Positions 8,448-16,353 of a DNA stretch of 64,000 nt are shown here, one piece after another; position 1 is the stretch's first letter; every line of letters begins with the position of its first letter. Both the position numbers and the translations under genes were made by a program. The stretch is from Candidatus Aenigmatarchaeota archaeon (lineage in GTDB: Archaea; Aenigmatarchaeota; Aenigmatarchaeia; JACPZZ01), in assembly GCA_016202815.1 (NCBI GenBank), contig JACQNZ010000003.1, positions 48,133-112,132 on the forward strand, read 5' to 3'. The notes below the pieces were generated by a model. The model did no database searches and was not told where the DNA came from. It worked only from the letters and a program-made list of their open reading frames with translations.

Positions 8448-8882
8448 ATGGAGCACGTTGCGATAATGAAGAAGTCGTGGGGCCTGACAGGAAAAATACT
8501 GGATGGCAGGAAGACCATAGAGTCGCGCTGGTACGCTTCAAGGCGCGCGCCCTGGGGAAGGATAAAAAAAGGCGACACCGTATACTTTAAAAATTCCGGA
8601 GAACCGGTCACGGTTAGGGCCGCCGTCAGGGGCGTCCTGCAATTTTCCGGCCTGAGCCCCGCCAAGGTGAAGAAAATACTCGGCGAATACGGCGAAAGGG
8701 ACGGGATAGAACGCGGCGAAAAACGGTTTTTTTATGGCCTTTTCAGGAACAAAAAATATTGCGTTTTGGTGTTTCTGGGAAAAATCGGACGCGTCAGACC
8801 TTTCAGAATAGACAAGTCCGGATTCGGGGCCATGTCGTCATGGATATCCGTGGGCAGCATAGAAAAAATAAGGCGGGCCTGA
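8448..8882 (+). CDS. ASCH-domain protein (PUA-like fold, probable RNA binding)
   Basis: 144 aa, essentially a single ASCH domain. The hallmark strand-helix segment (GLTGKILDGRKTIESRWY) is followed by the second conserved strand (KKGDTVYFKNSGEPVTVRA). ASCH proteins are linked to RNA binding, coactivation or nucleoside metabolism; some bacterial members are amidohydrolases. A TATA-like box (CAATTTAAATATG) lies about 20-30 bp upstream of the start. The last 9 bases, including the stop, overlap the 3' acceptor end of tRNA-Arg on the other strand. Confidence 0.8.
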   Translation: MEHVAIMKKSWGLTGKILDGRKTIESRWYASRRAPWGRIKKGDTVYFKNSGEPVTVRAAVRGVLQFSGLSPAKVKKILGEYGERDGIERGEKRFFYGLFRNKKYCVLVFLGKIGRVRPFRIDKSGFGAMSSWISVGSIEKIRRA

Positions 8883-9010
8883 TGGGATTTGAACCCACGA
8901 CCTTTTGCTGTCTTCCTTTTGATCAAGCCTTTTTTGATCGGCCCTTTTGATCAAACTTTCCTAAAGTTTGTTAGAAGGCAACCGCTCTGTCCAAGCTGAG
9001 CTACAGGCCC
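8874..9010 (-). tRNA. tRNA-Arg (UCU) with an anticodon-loop intron
   Basis: Acceptor GGGCCTG/CAGGCCC, discriminator G, D-stem GCTC/GAGC, anticodon loop CTTCTAA (anticodon TCT) and T-arm GTGGG-TTCAAAT-CCCAT. The intron is about 62 nt (8910-8971) at the canonical position after nucleotide 37. A bulge-helix-bulge is visible: exon CTTC pairs with intron GAAG, with bulges TAA and ACA. The intron carries a class B hairpin and three copies of a GATCAAAA-type repeat. Pair 27-43 is a G-A mismatch. A class A hairpin starts 5 nt upstream of the tRNA 5' end. Confidence 0.95.
8952..8970. repeat. Class B hairpin inside the tRNA-Arg intron
   Basis: Perfect 8-bp stem CAAACTTT / AAAGTTTG with loop CCT, occupying the 5' part of the intron. 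It has the same architecture as the hairpin in the chaperonin gene leader (CAAACTTC / GAAGTTTG). Confidence 0.7.
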
Positions 9011-9015
9011 ACTGT

Positions 9016-9057
9016 TAACTGAAATAGATGCTACTGGTATGCATCTATTTCTAGTTA
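9016..9057. repeat. Class A hairpin in the tRNA-Arg 5' leader
   Basis: Arms TAACTGAAATAGATGC and GCATCTATTTCTAGTTA pair over about 15 bp with one bulged A; the loop is TACTGGTAT. It begins 5 nt upstream of the mature tRNA. TATA-like sequences further upstream (about 9063-9093) place it within the likely pre-tRNA leader. Confidence 0.8.
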
Positions 9058-9152
9058 CCCGATTAATGTTTCGCGCTGAGGTTTTAATTGGCTCCGTCCC
9101 ATTTAAAACCCGCGTACCGCTGATTTATTAGTTTCGGACGGCAAAAAAAATC

Positions 9153-9917
9153 ATGACACGCCTGATCTGCGTCACATCCGGCAAGGGGGGTGTCGGCAAA
9201 ACAACGCTTGTGACAAACCTTGCCACGGCCTTTTCGAAGCTGGACAAAAAAGTAATGGTCATAGACGGGAACATAACGACTCCGAACATAGGGTTTCATT
9301 TGGACATGCCTTTGGCGCAACCGACGCTGCATGACGTCATGCGGGGCAGCGTGCGCATACGGGACGCGGTCCGCAGGCACGAGGCAGGGTTTTACGTCTT
9401 GCCGGCCGGGATACACTTCGATGAAATGAAAGGCGTCGACCCGTCAAGACTGGGTGAGGTTGTTGCGCACTTGGACGGCACGATGGACATGATTATTGTG
9501 GATTCCGCCGCCGGCCTGGGCCGCGAAGCGCAATCTGCAATGGACGCCTCAAATGAGGTTATTTTGGTTACGAACCCGGACCTGCCGTCTGTCGCGGACG
9601 CGTTAAAAACCGTGAAAATAGCCAGGGACAAGGGAAAGAATATCACAGGTGTTGTGCTTAATCGTGTGCGCGGCCACAGGCATGAGCTGGAAAAGCATGA
9701 AATCGAAGCAATGTTGTCCATCCCGATTGCCGCGGAAATACCGGAAGACGCCAGCATACCCGCGTCTATAGCGCTCCGCAAGCCGGTGGTACACACGAAC
9801 CCGCGCTCGCCCGCCTCGCAGGAAATAACAAGGCTCGCGCACGCGTTAATAGGGCTCCAATACCAGAAACGGAGCCCGGGAATTATTACAAGGATTTTCA
9901 GCGCGATTTTTGATTAA
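9153..9917 (+). CDS. minD: MinD-like P-loop ATPase
   Basis: 254 aa, ParA/MinD family. It has the deviant Walker A GKGGVGKTT at residues 10-18 and the switch segment MDMIIVDSAAG. The C-terminus ends in an amphipathic helix (PGIITRIFSAIFD) like the membrane-targeting sequence of MinD. It probably cycles between membrane and cytosol to position division or surface machinery. Archaeal MinD paralogues affect archaellum and chemoreceptor placement, so pairing with the pili encoded here is possible but not shown. A TATA-like box (CATTTAAAACC, about 9109) precedes the start. Confidence 0.9.
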   Translation: MTRLICVTSGKGGVGKTTLVTNLATAFSKLDKKVMVIDGNITTPNIGFHLDMPLAQPTLHDVMRGSVRIRDAVRRHEAGFYVLPAGIHFDEMKGVDPSRLGEVVAHLDGTMDMIIVDSAAGLGREAQSAMDASNEVILVTNPDLPSVADALKTVKIARDKGKNITGVVLNRVRGHRHELEKHEIEAMLSIPIAAEIPEDASIPASIALRKPVVHTNPRSPASQEITRLAHALIGLQYQKRSPGIITRIFSAIFD

Positions 9918-9960
9918 GAATAAATCGGAGCATGCAGTATTTTGTGCCGGTATGATTCGG

Positions 9961-11583
9961 TTACTCTACAACCATCTCAAGCACAGCTACGGGGTTGTCC
10001 AGCCCCCAGTTTTTCAGCACAGCCGGGTTTATCTCGCCTATGATGCCCACCTTCCTTCCATCAACGATTATCTCGCCGCATCTTCCGCTCATCAGCGACG
10101 GGTGCGCCGAATTTTTTAGCCTGTAACCAAGGCCGTACGAATGCATGAACGTTTCCAGCACAGATTTTATCTCGTTTATGTCGGCATCGGCGTGGCAAAG
10201 GGCAACAGCAAGCTTTCTTACGTTAGACGCCCCGGTCTCGCTCTTGTCAAGTTCAACACAGTCGCCGATTTCAAAAATCCTTTGCGGATACTCGTTGTGC
10301 TTGTTGTCGCCCAGCACGTTCATCAACGAAGGGATTAAGCTCTTCCTGCAGGCCGTGTAATCTTCGGTCTTTGGGTTCAATATGGTCGCGCATTCCTCCA
10401 CGGGTGCAGCCATCATGTTAAACTGTTTGCTGTCGTTTGTCAGTACAAATGAAACCGTTTCTTCCATACCCAAGCCGACCATTATCTCCTTTATCACGCA
10501 GGACTTTTCCTGTGTCCTGTTTCTCTGCGCCATGGTGGGTATTTTGGGTATACGCGGCTCGAAATTCTGGTATCCGAAGGCGATTGCAACATCCTCGACA
10601 ATGTCTATCTGGTGCATGACGTCTGTCCTGTAAAACGGGACCGAGGCAACGTTGTTTGCGAACAAAACGCCCATCTTGGCAAGCATCATTTTCACCTCGT
10701 CTTCTTTCAGGTCCGTGTCCAGAAGCCCGTTTAAATAGTCCAGACTGACTTTGATTTTCTGGTCGCTTGCATCAGGCGTAGTTTCGGAAGATTTTGTATA
10801 ATCTATTTTCACGGCCTCTAATTTAGCCCCGCGGTCTGCCAGGGACGCGCAAAGCATGTTCAACGTTTTCATTATGTAATGTTTTGAAGTTCCGGTGACG
10901 TCTATGAACAGGTCTTTTGATTTTTCAGTCACGCGCGTCAGCTCGCCGTTGATTATCGGAGGAAAACTGAGCACATCGTTTTTCGCGTCTGTTATCACAG
11001 GATACGTCTTGTAGTTTTCCAGCACCCAGCCGTATTCCTTTCCCTTGCCGTGTTTCTGCAAAATTTGCGACAGGTTCATTTTTTCCTTTGAGTCGAGCGG
11101 GACAAAAGAAATTTTCGAAGGCTCATATGCGGCGTATTTTAAGGGAAACTCTATCTTTGACATGTCATGCACGCCTATAGCGACGCGCTCGCGCCTGCGC
11201 CCGAACGTCTCGTGCACCTTTTCCTGGAACTGCATCAGGGATTTCAGGACGCTGTCCGTTAATTTTACATTGCGCACAACAGCGCACACGGCGTATGGCC
11301 TCACATTTTCGACGGACTTGTCCACGCGCATCGTGCCGTGGATCTTACCTACCGAATATTTTATCCCTTTTCCGTCACCCATGAACGCTTTCAGCGCCCT
11401 TGCGAAGCCTTCCACGGACAGCATGTCCGGCCTGTTCGGGAAGACCTCGAAGCTCACCGAATCGCTGCTTAATTCTTCCGTAGTCACACCGATCATCGGG
11501 ACGGTTTCCGTGTAATCGGAATCCTTTAATTTTTTCCCGACAAGGCTTTCGAAATCCTTCCTGTCAAACGTAACTACGGCCAT
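9961..11583 (-). CDS. pheT: Phenylalanyl-tRNA synthetase beta subunit
   Basis: 540 aa, the non-catalytic subunit of the class II (alpha-beta)2 enzyme, providing tRNA binding and editing. It has the archaeal short form without the bacterial EMAP-like domain. Recognisable parts are the N-terminal segment (MAVVTFDRKDFESLVGKKL), the B3/4 region (FEVFPNRPDMLSVEGFAR), the B5 domain (KIKVSLDYLNGLLDTDL) and the catalytic-like C-terminal domain. ATG at 11583 overlaps the pheS stop by one base (TGATG). An upstream in-frame extension has no similarity and overlaps pheS, so it is rejected. Confidence 0.95.
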   Translation of the reverse strand: MAVVTFDRKDFESLVGKKLKDSDYTETVPMIGVTTEELSSDSVSFEVFPNRPDMLSVEGFARALKAFMGDGKGIKYSVGKIHGTMRVDKSVENVRPYAVCAVVRNVKLTDSVLKSLMQFQEKVHETFGRRRERVAIGVHDMSKIEFPLKYAAYEPSKISFVPLDSKEKMNLSQILQKHGKGKEYGWVLENYKTYPVITDAKNDVLSFPPIINGELTRVTEKSKDLFIDVTGTSKHYIMKTLNMLCASLADRGAKLEAVKIDYTKSSETTPDASDQKIKVSLDYLNGLLDTDLKEDEVKMMLAKMGVLFANNVASVPFYRTDVMHQIDIVEDVAIAFGYQNFEPRIPKIPTMAQRNRTQEKSCVIKEIMVGLGMEETVSFVLTNDSKQFNMMAAPVEECATILNPKTEDYTACRKSLIPSLMNVLGDNKHNEYPQRIFEIGDCVELDKSETGASNVRKLAVALCHADADINEIKSVLETFMHSYGLGYRLKNSAHPSLMSGRCGEIIVDGRKVGIIGEINPAVLKNWGLDNPVAVLEMVVE

Positions 11584-13046
11584 CAGACATTCACCTTCGC
11601 GTTGCGCAGCAGCTTCAAATCGTTCTTGAAGTAGAAATTCCTGATGTCGTTCAATCCTGTCATTAGTGCAATCGGCCTTTCCAGGCTCAGGCCCCACGCC
11701 AGGACAGGAACATCTACGCCCAGCGGTTTCGTAACCTCTGGCCTGAATATGCCGGAACCGCCGAGCTCGACCCATTCGCCCTTCTCTTCGAAATAAACCT
11801 CCGGCTCTACGCTCATTTCCGTGTACGGGAAATACGCGGGACGGAACCGTATTTTTTCGAATCCGAGCCTCCAGTAAAATTCTTTCAGGTAGCCCAGCAA
11901 ATCGCGGAACGTGACATTCTCATCCACTACGATCCCTTCGACCTGCGTGAACTCTGGAAGATGCTTGTAATCAACAGTCTCGTTGCGGAACGCCCGTCCA
12001 ATGCAGAAAATTTTTGCGGGCGGCGTTAATCCGAAAAGGCTGCGCGCCGAAACCGCGGTTGTGTGCGTGCGCAGCACCGGCTTTTTCGCAATGTCTTCCG
12101 ACCACTTGTACATCCAGCCCGTCGACCCTTCGGTCCCGCTTTCGTGGGCGTTTTTGACAGCCTTCACTATTCCAGGCTCCGGAAGTTTCGATCCGCCGGG
12201 CTTTTTCATGTAGAATGTGTCCGCCAGCTCTCTCGATGGATGGTCCTGCGGCTGGTATAACGCGTCAAAGCACCAGAAGCTGGATTCCACGAGCGGGCCG
12301 GACGCTTCGGAAAAGCCCATGTCCAGGAATATCTTCCTGATTTTTTCCGCCCAGACCGACGTGATGTGTTTCTTCCCCGCTATGAGTTTTGCCGAAGGCA
12401 GCGAAACATCGTAAGGCCGCACGCCCTTTTTCCATGCGCCGGATTTTATTATTTCCGGCGTTAATTTTCCTATCCCCCCGTCCGGATTTGAATCAGCCAG
12501 TTCCAGCCCTTTTTTAGTTATAGACAGCGTTTCGGTTTTTTCAATTTTCTCTTTAAGGAATCTGCGGCGTAAAAATTCTTCCAGCTTGGCACGGTCTATG
12601 TTATAATTGCCCCGTCCAACCTCGTCCAGGGCTTCGAGGTCTTTTGCTATTTTTTGTTCGGCTTCCTTTTTTGGTGCGAGCCTGACATTATCGGAACCCC
12701 AGTTAAATATCAGGCCTTTTTTTTGCCCCCACATCATACCTATCTGGAATTCCCTGAGGTTTTTTAGATAATTGATGTCGGCCGGTTTTTTCAGGACTTC
12801 GTTGAATATGATCAATTCCGGGAGTGTGTTTAGTTTGAGGTAACGTATTCCTTCCTCTTCGAGTAAATACGATTTGGTTTCTGTGACTTCCGATTTAACC
12901 AGGCCTTTGGCGGCTGCCCATAACGCCGCTTTTCTCACGGAATCCGGATTCAACCCGGAGGCTTTGGAAAGTGCAGCGATGTCGGCGCCTTTATGAAAAT
13001 TCTTCAGCGTTCCCAGCAGTTTTAGTTCGTGCGGATGCAGGTCCAT
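11583..13046 (-). CDS. pheS: Phenylalanyl-tRNA synthetase alpha subunit
   Basis: 487 aa, catalytic subunit of the class II synthetase. Residues 1 to about 200 are winged-helix modules (HPHELKLLGTLKNF, then GLNPDSVRKAALWAAAKGLV), as in archaeal and eukaryotic PheS. The catalytic core has motif 2 (RAFRNETVDYKHLPEFTQ) and the late motif 3 region (LAWGLSLERPIALMTGLNDI). The usual motif 3 Gly-x-Glu/Asp-Arg-Leu reads LSLERPI here, a small departure. The gene is co-transcribed and translationally coupled with pheT. Confidence 0.94.
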   Translation of the reverse strand: MDLHPHELKLLGTLKNFHKGADIAALSKASGLNPDSVRKAALWAAAKGLVKSEVTETKSYLLEEEGIRYLKLNTLPELIIFNEVLKKPADINYLKNLREFQIGMMWGQKKGLIFNWGSDNVRLAPKKEAEQKIAKDLEALDEVGRGNYNIDRAKLEEFLRRRFLKEKIEKTETLSITKKGLELADSNPDGGIGKLTPEIIKSGAWKKGVRPYDVSLPSAKLIAGKKHITSVWAEKIRKIFLDMGFSEASGPLVESSFWCFDALYQPQDHPSRELADTFYMKKPGGSKLPEPGIVKAVKNAHESGTEGSTGWMYKWSEDIAKKPVLRTHTTAVSARSLFGLTPPAKIFCIGRAFRNETVDYKHLPEFTQVEGIVVDENVTFRDLLGYLKEFYWRLGFEKIRFRPAYFPYTEMSVEPEVYFEEKGEWVELGGSGIFRPEVTKPLGVDVPVLAWGLSLERPIALMTGLNDIRNFYFKNDLKLLRNAKVNV

Positions 13047-13112
13047 AAAAGCACCATTGATTACATCTGAATGATGGTATTAAAGAATTAAATGGCGTGG
13101 TTAATAAGCCGG

Positions 13113-14372
13113 TTAGCGCTTTGGCCGTAATTTGGTTCTCACGTAACTTTTAAGATACCTGACAAAAACCTTTATGTAAAGCGAAAGCGGTATCCGGAAA
13201 TTCGCGGCCTTGTGTGTAGTGTCGTAGAACGCCGAGGTTGCCATTTTCATGTATCTCGCGTCTACGCTCAACTCCTCAACGAGGGCGTTGAACATTAGCG
13301 GGTTCCTGCCGAACTTCTGGAAATTGTAATTGGCTTCAAATTCCTTCCCCATGCACTCTTGTATCTTAGCCTCGTAGCCCTTGAGTGCCGCATAAGAAAA
13401 GTCTTTTTTGCCGGCCGCGTTTGATATGGTCTCCGCAGCGAGCTTGCCGCTCAGCAGAGCGTTTCCTATGCCCTCTCCCGTGAATGGGTCTATCAACGAG
13501 GCGGCGTCACCGACAAGCACGAAACCGTCCCCGGCGCGCCTCCTTTTCTGCGCGCCTGTTGGCAGGTTCCAGCCCCTGATCTCCGAGACCTGTGTCGCGT
13601 TTTTGAACCTGGGGGCAAAGCGGGAATTGTTAACAATGTCCTCCAGCGACGTCTTGAGGTTTAATTTCCTTTTTGGCACGTCGCCCGCGATTACAGCCAG
13701 GCCGACGTTTGAAACATTGTTTCCAGCAGGAAAAATCCAAAAATAGCCGGGCAGCAGTTCTTCCAGGAAATGAAATTCCAGGTGGTCTGCCGTGTCCGAC
13801 ACATTTTCATAATACGCCCTTACAGAAACCAGCGAACGGTCTGTCTCGAAATTGTTCAATCCCAGCTTGCGCGCAACAACCGAATTCGCCCCATCAGCGC
13901 CCACGACAACGTCTGCGCGGAACTCTTTCTCGGCGCCGCTTTTGTCCAAACCTTTGACGCCTGCGACTTTCCCGTTTTCCATGACCAGGCCGGTGACCGT
14001 AAAATTTTCCATCACGTCTGCGTTCTTCTTTGCCTCTTCGAAAAGTATGTTGTCGAAAATCTGCCTCTTGCAGACGTAGAACGGCTCCGGTAAAGGTTCT
14101 CCGAACGGGTTGGAGTCTATGACCGCACCAGACGGCGACGACGTTATCAGCCCGTTTAATTTCATGTGCTGGCCTTTGGTTATTTCTTTTTCTATGCCAA
14201 GTTCCTCCAGAATACCAGCGGACTTTCCGGTTATCCCGTCGCCGCATGTCTTGTCCCGCGGGAACGCGGCCTTGTCAACAAGAAGCGTTTTAATGCCGTT
14301 CTTGCCCAGAAAAATCGCGCACGAGGAGCCCGCCGGTCCGCCGCCGACCACTATGACCTGATGTTCCTCCAT
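13113..14372 (-). CDS. Geranylgeranyl reductase family FAD-dependent oxidoreductase
   Basis: 419 aa. The N-terminal FAD-binding motif VIVVGGGPAGSSCAIFLGKN (residues about 6-25), the middle catalytic region (YYENVSDTADHLEFHF) and the second FAD motif (GFVLVGDAASLIDPFTGEGI) are all present. Archaeal members reduce geranylgeranyl chains of ether lipids to phytanyl chains at the membrane. A longer in-frame extension upstream of ATG 14372 lacks similarity and overlaps the divergent promoter region. It is divergent from a glycosyltransferase gene. Confidence 0.88.
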   Translation of the reverse strand: MEEHQVIVVGGGPAGSSCAIFLGKNGIKTLLVDKAAFPRDKTCGDGITGKSAGILEELGIEKEITKGQHMKLNGLITSSPSGAVIDSNPFGEPLPEPFYVCKRQIFDNILFEEAKKNADVMENFTVTGLVMENGKVAGVKGLDKSGAEKEFRADVVVGADGANSVVARKLGLNNFETDRSLVSVRAYYENVSDTADHLEFHFLEELLPGYFWIFPAGNNVSNVGLAVIAGDVPKRKLNLKTSLEDIVNNSRFAPRFKNATQVSEIRGWNLPTGAQKRRRAGDGFVLVGDAASLIDPFTGEGIGNALLSGKLAAETISNAAGKKDFSYAALKGYEAKIQECMGKEFEANYNFQKFGRNPLMFNALVEELSVDARYMKMATSAFYDTTHKAANFRIPLSLYIKVFVRYLKSYVRTKLRPKR

Positions 14373-14416
14373 GAAACCACGATTAGATTTAATACATAGT
14401 TTGATCAGTAATAAAT

Positions 14417-15109
14417 ATGAAGTTTTCGTTTGTGATACCAGCCTACAACGAAGGGAAATTCCTTGGAGGCTGTATAAAATCCATAAAAGCCCAGAATTAC
14501 AAGGATTACGAAATAATAGTCTCCTACTCGCCGTCAAAGGATAACACGCTCCAGATAGCGAAAAAGCACGGCGCAAAGGTAGTTACGTTGCCAAAATGTT
14601 TTCCCGGCATGGCCAAGAACGCAGGCGCCCGGGCTGCAACGGGTGAATACCTTATTTTTATGGACGCGGACACAACCGTGCCTGGAAATTTTCTAAGCTC
14701 CACGATAAAGCATCTTGGCCGCGACCGGGTGGCCGTCGCCTACCCTTCCAGGTGGAGCGATGGTGACAGAATTCTGGACATGTTCAGCGATGTAGTTAAA
14801 AACCCGTTGTCGAAGCAGAGGAAATTGCTGTTTTTTTGCTACGTCGTGAAGAAATCCGCATTTGACAAAATAGGGGGCTTCAACAAAAAGATGAAAGCAA
14901 ACGAGGACTGGGACATATCAAAGAGGCTGAAGAAAACGGGCAGGATAACTTACAACGAGGATGCGACTGTGGGCGTTTCCGCAAGAAGGTTCCGAGAACT
15001 GGGAAAATTGAAATCGTTGGTGGTGTATTCTTCGTGGTTCATCATGGGTTACGTGCTTGGGCGGGAAGCAAAATATTTTCACCTGTCCGACTTCGACAGA
15101 AGGCGGTGA
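14417..15109 (+). CDS. Family 2 glycosyltransferase
   Basis: 230 aa, GT-A fold. The N-terminal strand FSFVIPAYNEGKFLGGCIKS and the metal-binding DxD-type motif (LIFMDADTTVPGN, near residue 84) are clear. A later NEDWDISKRLK segment fits the acceptor-side acidic motif. A hydrophobic stretch near the C-terminus may touch the membrane. It probably transfers a sugar to a lipid or glycoprotein precursor. A TATA-like element lies just upstream and the message may be leaderless. It converges on trpS with a 2-nt gap. Confidence 0.88.
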   Translation: MKFSFVIPAYNEGKFLGGCIKSIKAQNYKDYEIIVSYSPSKDNTLQIAKKHGAKVVTLPKCFPGMAKNAGARAATGEYLIFMDADTTVPGNFLSSTIKHLGRDRVAVAYPSRWSDGDRILDMFSDVVKNPLSKQRKLLFFCYVVKKSAFDKIGGFNKKMKANEDWDISKRLKKTGRITYNEDATVGVSARRFRELGKLKSLVVYSSWFIMGYVLGREAKYFHLSDFDRRR

Positions 15110-15111
15110 TT

Positions 15112-16233
15112 CTAATCACAGATCTTGAAATCATCCACTCTGTCCCGCGCAGCCTCGCGTTTTTTCTGATGTTCTGACAGAAAGTCATTTATCACTTCGG
15201 ACGTTATTTGCTTCAATTCTCCTGTCAGCATTTTTCCCGACCCGTAGTCTTCGTATATTTTTTTTAGTTTCGTTGAATCCTCCATGAAATATGTAAGATA
15301 CTGGTAAGAAACGTCCGCTTCAGGAACGCCGCCTTTTTTCCTGTGTTCTTCTGCGTTTTCCCGCCCGCCCGAGAACGCATACTTGGATATCTTATTCCTC
15401 ACGGTCTTCTCATCGTCCGTGGTGAATATGGCGGTATTTTCAATAGAGGACGACATTTTTCCGCCTTCCGTGAGCCCGGGAAGGAAGCGCGACAGTATGG
15501 TAGCCGGTTTTGGAAAACCGATCTGGGGTGCGACATCACGCGTTAATCGGAAATGCACATCCTGGTCTATCGCGCAAGGTATGAGGCACTTGGTTGGCGT
15601 CCCTTCCATCGTGGTTGGCAGGAACGCAGGAACTGATTGCATGCAAGTGTAGAAAAATTCGCCCACGTTGTTGGAATCGCCAAATCCGAAAAGTGATTTT
15701 AATTTTGACAGCGTTGTCTTCTTTGCCACCGCGCAGGCCGTCTTATACATGTGGCCCGCGTATTCGGTGTCGAGGAATACCTTGGTTTTCCTGGGATCAA
15801 ATCCGGTTGCTATTATGTCCAGAATGTTTTCGTGCGCCCATTTTTTAGTATCGTCGAAAGTAAGGTTGTCCTTGAACAGGAATTTTTCTTCATCCGGAAT
15901 CTGGAACAGCAAAGTTGCGCCAAATTTGTCCTGGAGCCATTTGGTGAAAAGCCAGGGGACAAGGTGTCCGAGGTGGACCGGGCCAGACGGCGCGCGCCCG
16001 GTATACAGGTAAAGTTTGCCGCCATTCTTCGCTTCGTCGAGTATTTCGTCGAAATACATGTGGGCAAAGAAAATTTTCCTCTTCAGGAAGTAATGAAGCT
16101 CGCCTGTAAACTTTTCAAGGTCGCGGAGTGTCTTGTCGTCTATGTGCCTAACGCCAAACTCTCTGGTTAATTTTTCATAGTCTATGTCACCTTTTACTTC
16201 CCATGGCGTTACCTTAAAACCCTCGTGCTTCAT
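15112..16233 (-). CDS. trpS: Tryptophanyl-tRNA synthetase
   Basis: 373 aa, class I, archaeal/eukaryotic type. The HIGH motif reads HLGH in GRAPSGPVHLGHLVPWLF and the signature loop is KMSSS in GGKMSSSIENTAIF. The start at 16233 fits the family N-terminus (MKHEGFKVTPWEVKGDIDYE). An upstream extension would run through a class A hairpin. That hairpin lies in the likely 5' leader between a TATA-like box (GTTTAAATGATA, about 16312) and the start codon, an arrangement like that of the tRNA genes. Confidence 0.95.
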   Translation of the reverse strand: MKHEGFKVTPWEVKGDIDYEKLTREFGVRHIDDKTLRDLEKFTGELHYFLKRKIFFAHMYFDEILDEAKNGGKLYLYTGRAPSGPVHLGHLVPWLFTKWLQDKFGATLLFQIPDEEKFLFKDNLTFDDTKKWAHENILDIIATGFDPRKTKVFLDTEYAGHMYKTACAVAKKTTLSKLKSLFGFGDSNNVGEFFYTCMQSVPAFLPTTMEGTPTKCLIPCAIDQDVHFRLTRDVAPQIGFPKPATILSRFLPGLTEGGKMSSSIENTAIFTTDDEKTVRNKISKYAFSGGRENAEEHRKKGGVPEADVSYQYLTYFMEDSTKLKKIYEDYGSGKMLTGELKQITSEVINDFLSEHQKKREAARDRVDDFKICD

Positions 16234-16250
16234 GTAATCACTTTTTAGCC

Positions 16251-16286
16251 AGAAACATATGCATACAAACGGCATATGTTTCAGTT
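16251..16286. repeat. Class A hairpin in the trpS leader
   Basis: Arms AGAAACATATGC and GCATATGTTTC form 11-12 bp with loop ATACAAACG, the reverse complement of CGTTTGTAT and close to loops of tRNA-linked copies. It lies 18 nt upstream of the trpS start codon. Confidence 0.8.
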
Positions 16287-16353
16287 GTATTTAGCTTGCG
16301 GCGCTTATCATTTAAACCTTGTCCTGTCATAATAAATATCGGGTAGTTGGAAT

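Noticed and set aside
11584..11775. N-terminal extension of PheT
   Set aside because: It overlaps the pheS coding end and has no similarity to PheT; the TGATG overlap start is typical.
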